A DNA stretch of 64,000 nt, from NCBI RefSeq assembly GCF_021390645.1, contig NZ_JAJEJT010000003.1, positions 992,001-1,056,000 of the forward strand, in the 5' to 3' direction. The notes under the pieces were generated by a model. It did no database searches, had not been told where the DNA came from, and saw nothing but the letters and a program-made list of their open reading frames with translations. Made by a program: the position numbers and the translations under genes. Below, one piece after another: positions 1 to 8,626 of the stretch (its first letter is position 1; every line of letters begins with the position of its first letter). This stretch comes from Paraburkholderia flagellata. GTDB lineage: Bacteria; Pseudomonadota; Gammaproteobacteria; Burkholderiales; Burkholderiaceae.

Positions 1-558
1 CTTGAACAATTCGGATAGCTGATCGTCCTGCTGAATACTCTGACGATAGTGAATCTGCGTGAAAAGTTCGATATACAGCGTCATGGCCTGCACCGCCCAC
101 GTGCTCTTGCCGAGTACCACGGAGGCGAGCGCATCGGGATCGACGTCAAAGCGATAACCGGCGGGCAGCGTTTCGCCGATCATTTTCTCGATGCGTCGAA
201 ACAGTGCCTGGTGTTTAAGCTCTTCGTCGCTGAAGCGCACGAGCGCTTCGAGCGCCACTTGATCACCGAGCCAGTAGTCCCGGCTCACTTCCAGCACCTT
301 GGCGTTGATGAAACGCTCGACCAGACCGAACACGTTCGCGTAGGTGCGCCCCTGAATCTGGCTCACGAACCGCTTCTCACGCTCCGAGAGCATGGTGAAA
401 TCCGGCACCAGCGAGAGTCCGTCTGGCAAATACTTCTGCGACATGTCGAAGCTTCGGCCGCCAATCACGTCACGGTCGATGTCCCAGTTGACCATTTTCG
501 AGGCCCGAATGCATCGGGCGTAGCGATCGCGGTCGGACGGGCGCAGTACTGCGTTCAT
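1..558 (-). CDS. Ferritin-like di-iron protein, C-terminus cut by window edge
   Basis: The first 186 residues are visible; the gene runs off the left edge. The start at 558 has a GGGAGAA ribosome site about seven bases upstream. The chain is helical and carries a di-iron four-helix pattern: Glu81, then ExxH at Glu113/His116 inside a DEELKHQ stretch, then Glu164 and His170 in the next helix. This spacing resembles ferritin-like oxygenases such as the AurF N-oxygenase group, but that assignment is inference. It lies downstream of the AraC gene on the same strand, 230 bases away. The missing C-terminus should hold the remaining iron ligands. Confidence 0.6.
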   Translation of the reverse strand, partial: MNAVLRPSDRDRYARCIRASKMVNWDIDRDVIGGRSFDMSQKYLPDGLSLVPDFTMLSEREKRFVSQIQGRTYANVFGLVERFINAKVLEVSRDYWLGDQVALEALVRFSDEELKHQALFRRIEKMIGETLPAGYRFDVDPDALASVVLGKSTWAVQAMTLYIELFTQIHYRQSIQQDDQLSELFK

Positions 559-788
559 AGAAGTTCTCCCAATATGGACCGTGATGCGGTCCCGCGTTGA
601 GTGTCGATTCACCCGGCAAGAGCCAGTCGAATGATCTGGCTTTCGGGCACGCTCAATTTACGATTAGGGATCTTGAAGTTCTATGATCGAGTCACCGAAC
701 GATATGACTGAAACGCCATTTTGGCTCATTGATCCACACTTCGAGCCAGATGATGTTATCGAGACCGCACTGCGTTTCAAAGGACGCG

Positions 789-1832
789 TCACCGGTCCGG
801 CAGTGCCGAAACGCCACTCGTCTGTTCCAGATGCTGCGCTGATGCGGCCACGCCGCTCGTCCTTTCCTTGCTCTTGCGCCAGCCTGCAGGCGGCATGCCA
901 AATTCGCGTCTGAATGCACGACTGAACGCGGCTTCCGACTCATAGCCAATCTGTTCCGCAACAGCGGTGAGCGGCTTGCTACCGGTCAGAAGTTCGTGCG
1001 CCGCAATCTGCATGCGCCATCTCGCGAGGTATTGCATGGGCGGCTGTCCCAGAAAATCGGTAAAGCGTTGCGCCAACGCGGACCGCGACAAGCCCACTTT
1101 GCGTGCAAGCGCATCGACGGTCCACGGATGGGCCGCCTGGCCATGAAGCAACGAGAGTGCGCGTCCAACGTAGCGGTCACGCACGCCGGCAAGCCACCCG
1201 GTCTGATCCTCAGGTAGCGCTTCAATACAGCTACGGATTGCTTCGACAAATAACAGTTCCGATAGCCTGGCAAGCACAATCGTGCCACCAGCGCGTGTCT
1301 CCGCTGCCTCAGCGGCCGCAAGTTTGAGAGATGACTCGAGCCACGCCGCACGCGGATCCTGGCGCATGTCAATCTTGAAGAGTCGCGGCAGCGATGAGAG
1401 CAGTGGATTGTTCAAGGTGTCGTCGCAAGCCAGAAAGCCGCACACGATGCGCGTCGCCGCGCCACCGCCGCCATGGGACAGCGTCATCACTTCACCAGGC
1501 GCTGCCGCCATTTGCCCGGCCAGCAGCGAGTCCGACGGTACGGGCACAAGATCAATCGCACTGCCGATGATGTGCGTTTCACCCTGAGGCACGACGATCA
1601 GTTCTCCAGCATGGACGTGAATAGCCGAACCAGGATCGTCGGACAGCTTCACCCAGCAATTCCCCTCGACGACCAGATGATAGGAAACGACGCGCTCGGA
1701 AGCCGGCAAATAAGCGCCGCAGAGCGATGCATCAGTGCGGCCGATCAAACACCACGGTGCGGTGAATGTCCCGTTCAGAAACACGGCGCCGCTCAGTCGA
1801 ACAGCGCGCAGAACATCAGAGACAGCATCCAT
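789..1832 (-). CDS. AraC-family transcriptional regulator with cupin sensor domain
   Basis: 347 residues. Roughly residues 1-200 form a cupin-type sensor of the AraC_binding/Cupin_6 kind (motifs VVEGNCWVKL and GELIVVPQGETHII). Residues about 220-325 are the two-helix-turn-helix AraC domain, with VDALARKVGLSRSALAQRF as first recognition unit and AVAEQIGYESEAAFSRAFRR as second. The C-terminal tail of about 20 residues is Ser/Gly-rich and probably disordered. Members of this subgroup usually control a neighbouring oxidoreductase or efflux gene; the nearest downstream gene here is the ferritin-like protein. Ligand unknown. Confidence 0.9.
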   Translation of the reverse strand: MDAVSDVLRAVRLSGAVFLNGTFTAPWCLIGRTDASLCGAYLPASERVVSYHLVVEGNCWVKLSDDPGSAIHVHAGELIVVPQGETHIIGSAIDLVPVPSDSLLAGQMAAAPGEVMTLSHGGGGAATRIVCGFLACDDTLNNPLLSSLPRLFKIDMRQDPRAAWLESSLKLAAAEAAETRAGGTIVLARLSELLFVEAIRSCIEALPEDQTGWLAGVRDRYVGRALSLLHGQAAHPWTVDALARKVGLSRSALAQRFTDFLGQPPMQYLARWRMQIAAHELLTGSKPLTAVAEQIGYESEAAFSRAFRREFGMPPAGWRKSKERTSGVAASAQHLEQTSGVSALPDR

Positions 1833-2246
1833 GAATAGCTCGCGTGAAATGCGATTTCCCGGGGGAGAAATCTGGCCGCTGGTCGTTCGTCACCATGGCC
1901 AAGCGCTACATCTTATACCCGCGACTTCATTTGATGACAGTCTCCTTACTAATGATTTCGTCATGCTTAATGAAGCACTTCGCGTGTCCGTTGGAGACGC
2001 TCGCAGTACGCGATGCATCGGCGAGAAGTGGACGATCGGTCAAGAAAGATCGACGTACGGGCAGGACGGCAATGACTTGCCGCAGGCAGAGTTCATCGCA
2101 GGAAGGAATAGCTTGATCAGCCTGACCCGTACTTCGCAATCAAGCCTTCCTCGGACCCTGGAAATTTGTCGCGTCACCCAATTTGCGCGAATCGGTTCAC
2201 ACACAGTGACCTACCGCTTCGGGCAATACGATAGCGTGAGATACCG
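1833..2246. other. Intergenic stretch without a convincing gene
   Basis: About 410 bases upstream of the AraC gene, less GC-rich than the surrounding genes. Short open frames occur but none has Burkholderia-like codon use or a good ribosome site. It presumably holds the AraC promoter; possible remnants of an old gene cannot be excluded. Confidence 0.4.
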
Positions 2247-2411
2247 ATGAAACGCCTGATAAGCCGTGCGATGTACCACCCGATCGTCGCGTTATCCGTT
2301 TTCTATCTGGCCGAAGTGATGCATCACGTCGACTACAGCGTCTTTGGCGCGCTGCTGGTTCTGGCCGCGAAAACGACCTCACGTGTTTTAAGTACGTTCA
2401 ACAAGGGATAG
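2247..2411 (+). CDS. Small hypothetical membrane-associated peptide
   Basis: A 54-residue frame starting MKRLISRAMYHP and ending in TAG at 2409-2411. It contains a hydrophobic segment (about residues 12-20), an EVMHHVDYS turn and a second hydrophobic segment (about 33-42), so a hairpin-like membrane peptide is possible. The ribosome site is weak (a GTGAG a few bases upstream). No family recognised. It is the best small frame in a 680-base region otherwise without genes, but could be chance. Confidence 0.3.
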   Translation: MKRLISRAMYHPIVALSVFYLAEVMHHVDYSVFGALLVLAAKTTSRVLSTFNKG

Positions 2412-2515
2412 AGCGTGGATGCAACGCGTTCACTGACGAACCATGGTGCAGAACGATCGCGCACTCCCTGAACCTTCTGGATGAGCTGTCGATTCGTCAC
2501 CGGCGTGGCATCTGC

Positions 2516-3433
2516 TCAATTGCCGTCATTCCGGTCCCAAGGCGGCACGCCACCGAACGCATCGACCAGGTAATCGATCATCACGCGCACTCTGGCGCTC
2601 AGGTGCCGACGGCTCGGATACAGCGCGAGTATGTCGATATCCGGCAAGCGGTACTCGGGCAACACGTGAACGAGCCGGCCCTCGCGGAGATCGTTGCCGA
2701 TCAGGAAAGTGGGCTGCCAGATCACGCCGTGTCCGGCGAGGGCGGCTATGCGCGCCGTATCGCCGTTGTTGGTATGCATGTGACAGTCGACCTTCACCGA
2801 GTGAAGCTTGCCGCGCGCGTCGATCAATTGCCAGTCGTCGCCGGTGGCCGCGTACGTGTAGCCGATACAGCGGTGCCCGGCCAGCTCCGCTGGAGCTGCC
2901 GGAACGCCGAAACGAGCCAGATAGGCCGGCGACGCACACAGGATGTTTTGCGATGTCGCCAGCTTGCGGGCCGCATGACTGGTTGAACCAGCGCGTGAGA
3001 TGCGAATGGCGAGATCGTAGCCTTCATCCACGATATCGACGACGCGGTCGATCAGTCCAACATCGAGCTCGATTCCCGGGTATTTCCGCATGAACCCGGG
3101 CCACAACGGCGCCAGATACAAAATGCCGAAGCTCACGGGGGCATTGATGCGCAGCCGTCCGCGCGGTTCGACCGACGCCGATGACACCAGGCCCTCGGTC
3201 TCGGCGACGTCGTCGAGGATCGACTTGCAGCGGGCGTAAAGCGTCTCGCCGCCCTCGGTAAGAGACAGCGTGCGCGACGAGCGATTCAGCAAGCGCGTGC
3301 CCAGATGCGCCTCCAGCTCATTCACATAGCGGGTGACATTCGCGGGCGACGTGCCGAGCGCGTCCGCGGCGCGCGCGAAGCCACCCCGGCTCACCACCAT
3401 CACAAAAACCTCGAAGGCGCGCAGGCGATCCAT
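2516..3433 (-). CDS. LysR-family transcriptional regulator
   Basis: 305 residues, the normal LysR length. The N-terminal winged HTH (residues 1-60) reads MDRLRAFEVFVMVV then GGFARAADALGTSPANVTRYVNELE, typical of the CrgA-like subgroup. The substrate-binding domain follows from about residue 90 (GRLRINAPVSFG). The gene is divergent from the SDR gene at 3573, and a perfect inverted repeat of LysR type (3446-3466) lies between them, 13 bases before this start codon. It therefore likely represses itself and controls the two SDR genes. Effector unknown. Confidence 0.92.
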   Translation of the reverse strand: MDRLRAFEVFVMVVSRGGFARAADALGTSPANVTRYVNELEAHLGTRLLNRSSRTLSLTEGGETLYARCKSILDDVAETEGLVSSASVEPRGRLRINAPVSFGILYLAPLWPGFMRKYPGIELDVGLIDRVVDIVDEGYDLAIRISRAGSTSHAARKLATSQNILCASPAYLARFGVPAAPAELAGHRCIGYTYAATGDDWQLIDARGKLHSVKVDCHMHTNNGDTARIAALAGHGVIWQPTFLIGNDLREGRLVHVLPEYRLPDIDILALYPSRRHLSARVRVMIDYLVDAFGGVPPWDRNDGN

Positions 3434-3445
3434 CCATACCTCGAA

Positions 3446-3466
3446 TCATTCATAAAAGCTGAATGA
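3446..3466. promoter_or_regulatory. Candidate LysR operator in the LysR/SDR divergent region
   Basis: The sequence TCATTC-N9-GAATGA is a perfect 6+6 inverted repeat that also fits the LysR T-N11-A rule. It sits between the divergent LysR gene (start 3433) and the SDR gene (start 3573), next to AT-rich promoter-like sequence. Binding by the adjacent LysR protein is inference. Confidence 0.55.
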
Positions 3467-3572
3467 CAGAACCACATTTTAGACCTTTCTACATGAAGAA
3501 CTGAAGCCTATATTGCTTTCAACGGGCCAACGCACAGGGCGCTGGCAGAAGCAGTCCATCAGGAGATTGAAC

Positions 3573-4337
3573 ATGCAACGCTTGACAGGAAAAGTCGCCA
3601 TCGTCACGGGTGCCAGCGCGGGAATTGGCCGTGCCACTGCAAAGCTGTTCGCGAAGGAAGGCGCCAAGGTGGTCATCGCGGCGCGCCGCGCGGTCGAACT
3701 TGAAGCGCTCGCTGCGGAGATCGTCAGCGAAGGCGGCGAAGCCGCATATCTGGCGGGTGACGTGCAATCGGAAGACTTCGCGAAGGCGCTGGTCGCGCTC
3801 GCGGTGAGCCGCTTCGGCCGCCTGGACATTGCCTACAACAACGCTGGTACGCTCGGCGAGATGGGTCCGAGCACCGGCATTTCCGAAGCAGGCTGGAATG
3901 CCGCGCTGTCGACCAATCTGACGAGCGCCTTTCTTGGCGCGAAACACCAGATTCCGGAAATGGTGAAGCAAGGCGGTGGATCGATCATCTTCACGTCGAC
4001 GTTCGTCGGTTACTCGTTCGCGTTTCCCGGCACTGCGGCCTACGCCGCGAGCAAGGCGGGCCTGATCGGCTTGACGCAGGCACTTGCTGCCGAGTATGGC
4101 GCGCAAGGCGTGCGCGTGAACGCGGTGTTGCCGGGGGCCGTCGACACTGACATGTATCGCGGCATGAACGACACCCACGAATCGCAGGCGTTCGTCACGG
4201 GCCTGCATGCGCTCAAGCGCGTTGCAAAGCCGGAAGAACTTGCCCGGTCGGTGCTGTATCTCGCGTCGGACGATTCGTCATTCGTGACCGGTACGGCATC
4301 ACTGGTTGACGGCGGCGCGTCCATTACCCGGACGTGA
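3573..4337 (+). CDS. SDR-family oxidoreductase (first of two)
   Basis: 254 residues, classical short-chain dehydrogenase size. The Rossmann motif TGASAGIG spans residues 12-19, NNAG residues 89-92, the catalytic Ser is near 142, and Tyr157-x3-Lys161 completes the active site. The start at 3573 is chosen because AGGAGA lies eight bases upstream; an in-frame ATG 60 bases earlier lacks such a site and would add an unlikely basic leader. NAD(P)-dependent reduction or oxidation of an alcohol/ketone is expected; the substrate cannot be read from sequence. Probably under the divergent LysR and cotranscribed with the next SDR gene 75 bases downstream. Confidence 0.93.
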   Translation: MQRLTGKVAIVTGASAGIGRATAKLFAKEGAKVVIAARRAVELEALAAEIVSEGGEAAYLAGDVQSEDFAKALVALAVSRFGRLDIAYNNAGTLGEMGPSTGISEAGWNAALSTNLTSAFLGAKHQIPEMVKQGGGSIIFTSTFVGYSFAFPGTAAYAASKAGLIGLTQALAAEYGAQGVRVNAVLPGAVDTDMYRGMNDTHESQAFVTGLHALKRVAKPEELARSVLYLASDDSSFVTGTASLVDGGASITRT

Positions 4338-4412
4338 TCTCTCCCCGGCGGCATCCGGCGTACACGTGCCGATGCCGCCAGTTTTACCTCACTCATGCAA
4401 AGGAAATGACTC

Positions 4413-5204
4413 GTGGACCTGAATCTGCAAGGCAAAATCGCATTGGTAAGCGGCAGCACCGCCGGCATTGGCTTCGCTATCGCCCGTACTTTGGCGCAGG
4501 AGGGCGCGCGCGTGATCGTGAATGGCCGCGCCCAGTCATCGGTGGATGACGTGGTCGCGCAACTGAAAGCCGAGACGGGCAGCGATGTATTGGGTTTTGC
4601 GGGCGATCTCGGGACAGCCGCGGCGGCCGATGAACTCGCAGCGCGCTACCCGGACGTCGAAATCCTCGTCAACAACCTGGGTATCTTCGAGCCCAAACCG
4701 TTCGAGGAGATCCCCGATGCCGACTGGTCGCGTTTCTTCGACGTCAACGTGTTGAGCGGTGTACGCCTCGCCCGCCTGTTTCTGCCCGCGATGAAGCGTG
4801 CCAACTGGGGGCGCATCATTTTTATTTCAAGCGAAAGCGGCGTGCAGATTCCAGCCGAAATGATCCACTACGGGATGACGAAAGCCGCGCAGATTGCCGT
4901 GTCGCGCGGGCTCGCCGAAGCCGTTGCCGGCACTGGCATAACAGTCAATAGCGTGCTGCCGGGGCCGACGAAATCGCGTGGCGTGGGCGAGTTCGTGGAG
5001 GCGCTTGCAAGCGCCGACGGCAAATCGTTTGAAGCGTTCGAACAGGAGTTCTTCGAGAAGGTCCGCCCCACATCGCTCATCAAGCGATTCGGTTCGCCGC
5101 AGGAGGTCGCGTCGCTCGTGGCCTATATCGCCAGTCCGCTTTCTTCGGCCACAACGGGAGCCGCGTTGCGAGCCGATGGGGGCGTTATAAAGAGCGCCTT
5201 TTAA
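4413..5204 (+). CDS. SDR-family oxidoreductase (second of two)
   Basis: 263 residues, starting at GTG 4413 with AAAGGA about eight bases upstream. Motifs are SGSTAGIG (13-20), NNLG in place of NNAG (87-90), Ser140 and Tyr153-x3-Lys157, so the catalytic triad is intact. It diverges clearly from the SDR upstream and is longer in the substrate loop (about residues 185-220), as in the group that ends with a short GGVIKSAF-type tail. Likely in one transcription unit with the preceding SDR. Substrate unknown. Confidence 0.92.
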   Translation: MDLNLQGKIALVSGSTAGIGFAIARTLAQEGARVIVNGRAQSSVDDVVAQLKAETGSDVLGFAGDLGTAAAADELAARYPDVEILVNNLGIFEPKPFEEIPDADWSRFFDVNVLSGVRLARLFLPAMKRANWGRIIFISSESGVQIPAEMIHYGMTKAAQIAVSRGLAEAVAGTGITVNSVLPGPTKSRGVGEFVEALASADGKSFEAFEQEFFEKVRPTSLIKRFGSPQEVASLVAYIASPLSSATTGAALRADGGVIKSAF

Positions 5205-5267
5205 AACCTCGGCCGACATTCGGTCGGTGTTTCCAAAGTTGGGTCCTTCCCCGCAAATCCGCGAAGC

Positions 5268-5301
5268 CGAAGAAAAAGCCGCCGCGCTCTCGCGCGGCGG
5301 C
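5268..5301 (-). terminator. Intrinsic terminator of the fae operon
   Basis: Perfect 10-bp stem (5278-5287 with 5292-5301) around a four-base loop. Read on the minus strand it is followed by TTTTTCTTC, a good Rho-independent tail, about 40 bases after the stop of the aldehyde dehydrogenase gene. The stem could also slow transcripts coming from the second SDR gene on the plus strand, but that side lacks a T-run. Confidence 0.7.
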
Positions 5302-5340
5302 CTTCGCCAAAACCTGGCACGCGTGGTAACAGCGCAAAAA

Positions 5341-6795
5341 TCAGCCGAGCCCGCCCATCATCAAGTACTTCGTTTCGAGGTACTCATCAAGCCCGTACTT
5401 CGAGCCTTCGCGCCCGAGCCCCGACTCCTTCACACCGCCAAAGGGCGCGACCTCCGTCGACAGAATGCCTTCGTTGATGCCCACCATGCCGCTCTCCAGA
5501 GCACCCGCCACACGCCACACGCGGCCAATGTCGCGCGCGTAGAAGTATGCGGAAAGGCCGAACTCGGTATCGTTCGCTGCCTGGATCGCTTCCTCCTCGG
5601 TCTCGAAGCGGAACACCGCGGCCACGGGCCCGAACGTCTCCTCATGCGCGAGCATCATGCCGCCGTGCGCGCCTGTGATGACCGTGGGCTCGTAAAACGT
5701 GCCGCCCAGCGCATGCGCGTGGCCGCCACACACAACGGCGCCGCCCTTCTCGATCGCGTCGCTCACATGCGCCTCTACCTTGCGCAAGGCCGCGCCGTTG
5801 ATGAGCGGCCCTTGCGTGGCGCCCGCCTCCATGCCGCCCGCCACGCGCAACGCACGCACGGCCGCAACCAGTTTCTCGACGAATGCGTCGTGTACACCGG
5901 CCTGCACGTAGAAGCGGTTGACGCACACGCAGGTCTGCCCCGTGTTGCGGAACTTCGAGGCCATCGCGCCTTCCACTGCGGCATCGAGATCGGCGTCGTC
6001 GAACACGATGAAGGGCGCGTTGCCGCCCAGTTCGAGCGAGACCTTCTTCACCGTATCGGCGGCGGCGCGCATGAGCAGTTTGCCCACGCGCGTCGACCCC
6101 GTGAACGAGATCTTGCGCACGGCCTTCGAGGCCATGAGCGTGTCGCCGATGGCAGGCGCATCGCCTGAAACGACGTTGAACACGCCGCGCGGTATGCCCG
6201 CCTCGACCGCCAGTTCGGCGAGCGCGAATGCCGAAAGCGGCGTCTCTTCTGAAGGCTTGAGCACCATCGTGCAACCCGCGGCGAGCGCGGGGCCGGCCTT
6301 GCGGGTGACCATCGCGAGCGGGAAATTCCACGGCGTGATCGCACCGACCACACCCACGGCCTCCTTCGTCACGACGATACGCGCGCCCTTCTTCGGCGCG
6401 GGAATCACATCGCCGTAGGCGCGCCGCGCTTCCTCCGCGAACCACGTGAGAAAGCTCGCCGCGTACGCCACTTCACCCAGCGCTTCCGCATAGGGCTTGC
6501 CCTGTTCGGCCGTCATGATGCGCGCGAGGTCTTCGCGATGTGCCTGCATCAACTCGCCCCAGCGGCGCACCTTCGCGCTGCGCTCCGCCGCCGTGGCATC
6601 GCGCCATGCGGGGAACGCGTGCGAGGCCGCCGCCACGGCCTGCAGCGCTTCGCGCGCGCCGGCGCGGGCGACTTGCGCGAGCGGCTTGCCGGTGGCCGGG
6701 TCGATGACCGGATAGGCGGCATCGCTGGCGACCCACTCGCCGTCGATGAAGCTCGACGTGCGCCACAGGCGCGTTTGCTTGAGTCCTTCGATCAT
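5341..6795 (-). CDS. NAD(P)-dependent aldehyde dehydrogenase, succinate-semialdehyde dehydrogenase (GabD) type
   Basis: 484 residues. The open frame extends upstream, but the start at 6795 is preferred: it begins MIEGLKQTRLWRTSSFIDGEW, as in GabD proteins, and overlaps the aldo/keto reductase stop by four bases (ATGA coupling). Motifs: TPWNFPLAM (154-162), LKPSEETP (179-186), FTGSTRVGK (231-239), general base Glu255 in ELGG, nucleophile Cys289 in TGQTCVC. The family oxidises succinate semialdehyde and similar acid aldehydes to acids. Last gene of the fae operon; the true substrate may be a different aldehyde linked to that context. Confidence 0.9.
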   Translation of the reverse strand: MIEGLKQTRLWRTSSFIDGEWVASDAAYPVIDPATGKPLAQVARAGAREALQAVAAASHAFPAWRDATAAERSAKVRRWGELMQAHREDLARIMTAEQGKPYAEALGEVAYAASFLTWFAEEARRAYGDVIPAPKKGARIVVTKEAVGVVGAITPWNFPLAMVTRKAGPALAAGCTMVLKPSEETPLSAFALAELAVEAGIPRGVFNVVSGDAPAIGDTLMASKAVRKISFTGSTRVGKLLMRAAADTVKKVSLELGGNAPFIVFDDADLDAAVEGAMASKFRNTGQTCVCVNRFYVQAGVHDAFVEKLVAAVRALRVAGGMEAGATQGPLINGAALRKVEAHVSDAIEKGGAVVCGGHAHALGGTFYEPTVITGAHGGMMLAHEETFGPVAAVFRFETEEEAIQAANDTEFGLSAYFYARDIGRVWRVAGALESGMVGINEGILSTEVAPFGGVKESGLGREGSKYGLDEYLETKYLMMGGLG

Positions 6796-7811
6796 GCTGC
6801 GATCTCCAGGCGTCGTGCCGCGCGCGGCACGCGCGGAATGCGTGCGCTCACGTAATCGTTGATCACGTCGCACGGCGTGTAGTTGCGCTCGAGTTCGTAA
6901 AGCTCGTCGGCGCTCAGTTGCGTGTCGAGCGCGGCGAGCGCGCTTTCGAACTGCGCGACGGTGTCCGCGCCCACGAGCATCGACGAGATGCCCGCGTGCC
7001 CCAGCACCCACGCCTGCGCGATCTGCGCGCTCGACACGCTGCGTGCCGAGGCAACCTCCGCGACCGAACGCGCGATATCGCGCGAGGCTTCGTCGTCGTA
7101 CATCTGCACGGTGAAGAAGTCGGTCTGGTTGCGCACCGATTTCGCGTCGCCCGAAAGCAGGCCGCGCGCAAGCGGGCTGAACACCGAAACGCCCACGCCC
7201 TGGTCCTGGCAGAACGGAATCATCTCGCGCTCTTCCTCGCGATACGCACAGTTGAGCTGCAGCTGCATATTGATTGGGCGTGCGAAGTTATAGCGCTCGC
7301 ACGCCTGCAGAATCTTGGCGAACTGCCACGTGAACATCGTCGAAACGCCGATATAGCGCGCCTTGCCCGCGCGCACGATGTCGTTGAGCGCATCCATGGT
7401 TTCTTCGACTGGCGTGTTCACGTCGAAGTAATGCAGCATGTAGATGTCGACGTAGTCGGTTTGCAGCCGGCGCAGCGAACCGTCGATACCTTCCATGATG
7501 TGCTTGCGCGAGTGTCCCTGGTTATTCGCGCCATTGCCGATCGGATAACCGACCTTGGTCGTGAGCACGAGTTCGTCGCGCTTCGCGAGACGCCGCACGA
7601 TGCGCCCCACGACTTCCTCACCGACACCCGTCGAATAGAAGTCCGCGAGGTCGATGAAGTTCACGCCCGCTTCGAGCGCGCGGCGCACGATCGGTTCGCT
7701 CTGCTCTTCGTTGTAAATCCAGGGCTTCCACTCGGGCGTGCCCATGTTCATCGTGCCGAGACACAGGCGCGACACCTTAAGGCCGGAGCGGCCAAGTTGC
7801 ACGTATTGCAT
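6792..7811 (-). CDS. Aldo/keto reductase
   Basis: 339 residues from ATG 7811 (MQYVQLGRSGLKVSRLCLGT), the usual AKR start; the frame continues upstream but only as basic low-complexity sequence. Catalytic tetrad visible as Asp54 and Tyr59 (FIDLADFYS), Lys86 (LTTKVG) and His127 (YMLHYFD). The family makes NADPH-dependent carbonyl reductions, and this branch resembles the YajO/Tas-like soluble group. It sits 28 bases after fae and overlaps the aldehyde dehydrogenase gene, so the three are almost certainly cotranscribed. Confidence 0.9.
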   Translation of the reverse strand: MQYVQLGRSGLKVSRLCLGTMNMGTPEWKPWIYNEEQSEPIVRRALEAGVNFIDLADFYSTGVGEEVVGRIVRRLAKRDELVLTTKVGYPIGNGANNQGHSRKHIMEGIDGSLRRLQTDYVDIYMLHYFDVNTPVEETMDALNDIVRAGKARYIGVSTMFTWQFAKILQACERYNFARPINMQLQLNCAYREEEREMIPFCQDQGVGVSVFSPLARGLLSGDAKSVRNQTDFFTVQMYDDEASRDIARSVAEVASARSVSSAQIAQAWVLGHAGISSMLVGADTVAQFESALAALDTQLSADELYELERNYTPCDVINDYVSARIPRVPRAARRLEIAA

Positions 7812-7839
7812 CGTAGTCACCTGTAACGATTCGCGCGGC

Positions 7840-8361
7840 TCAAGCCGCCTTGGCCTTCGGCGTATAGAAAGGATTGCTGATCTGATCCTTGATCTTCGCA
7901 ATGTCGTCGAGCTTGGGAAGACCGTTCATCGCGGCGCGGATGGCCGTTTTGCAGGCCACGTAATTGTTCTCGTACACGGCGTCGAGGTCGTCGCACGACC
8001 AGTTCACCCAGTTCGCCGTGACGATGCACCATTCGTTCTCCGCTTGCGGCGGCAGCGTGCCGTCGAGCATCGCTTCCGTCACCGCCTTCGCGATGGCCGC
8101 TTGCGACGCGCCCCACGTGGCGTTGCCGTGCAGGTCGCCGCGAATGTCGGCTTTGTTCACATAGAGCGTCGCGGGCTTGACCGGCACGTTCGGCTGCGCC
8201 ACCACCATGAACGGCACGTGGCCTTGCGAAGGCGACGACAAGCTGTTCGTAAACGCCTGCCCCACGGGGCCATTGCGCGGGCCGATCATGATGTTGATGT
8301 GGGCAGCGTTTACGCCTGGTCCGGCGAAACCTTCGCCGATATAGACTTGCAGGTTTTCCAT
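7840..8361 (-). CDS. fae: Formaldehyde-activating enzyme (Fae) homologue
   Basis: 173 residues. The N-terminus follows the Fae pattern: GEGFAGPGVNAAHINIMIGPR, with His21 at the catalytic position of characterised Fae, then NVPVKPATLYVNK and the W/Y-rich C-terminal half. Fae condenses formaldehyde with tetrahydromethanopterin in methylotrophs. The start at 8361 has GGAG about nine bases upstream; longer in-frame starts look non-coding. It heads an operon with an aldo/keto reductase and an aldehyde dehydrogenase and is divergent from a betaine-type ABC importer. No H4MPT pathway genes are in the window. It could be one of the Fae paralogues of uncertain function rather than the main enzyme. Confidence 0.88.
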   Translation of the reverse strand: MENLQVYIGEGFAGPGVNAAHINIMIGPRNGPVGQAFTNSLSSPSQGHVPFMVVAQPNVPVKPATLYVNKADIRGDLHGNATWGASQAAIAKAVTEAMLDGTLPPQAENEWCIVTANWVNWSCDDLDAVYENNYVACKTAIRAAMNGLPKLDDIAKIKDQISNPFYTPKAKAA

Positions 8362-8578
8362 GTTTGACTCCGTCTCCTGTGTCATGGGTTCGAATCTGGC
8401 CAGACGCATTCCAGCACACGCCACAAGCGCCCAAAAGCTATGAAATCTCATGGGGGCATGACGCGCAGTCATCGCTCGCGCATGCGTCATTCGCGTGATG
8501 AAAGTGGCATGAGATCAGGTAATGCATCGATGACTATTCGTGGCTTTCGCAACCCGAAATGCCGCGGCTAGACTCTGG

Positions 8579-8607
8579 TCGAATTGATTCGAAAGCACGG
8601 CCCGTGC
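8579..8607. promoter_or_regulatory. Two adjacent palindromes before the betaine-type ABC operon
   Basis: TCGAAT-TG-ATTCGA (8579-8592) is followed three bases later by GCACGG-C-CCGTGC (8595-8607), then a TATAAA-like stretch and the GGAG ribosome site of the gene at 8627. They lie in the 265-base divergent region shared with fae. Likely operator(s), but the cognate regulator is unknown; the LysR gene at the end of the ABC operon is one candidate. Confidence 0.4.
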
Positions 8608-8626
8608 ATATAAAACTGGAGACGAC

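Noticed and set aside
49..600. Plus-strand frame of 183 residues at the left edge
   Set aside because: Antisense to the ferritin-like gene, which has a good ribosome site and di-iron motifs.
683..913. 76-residue plus-strand frame beside the AraC gene
   Set aside because: Overlaps the AraC 3-prime end, no ribosome site, second half is antisense-like. Kept out, though its first 35 residues look less random.
8380..8410. GGTTCGAATC, resembling a tRNA T-loop
   Set aside because: Flanking bases do not form a T-stem and no acceptor, D or anticodon arms are found.
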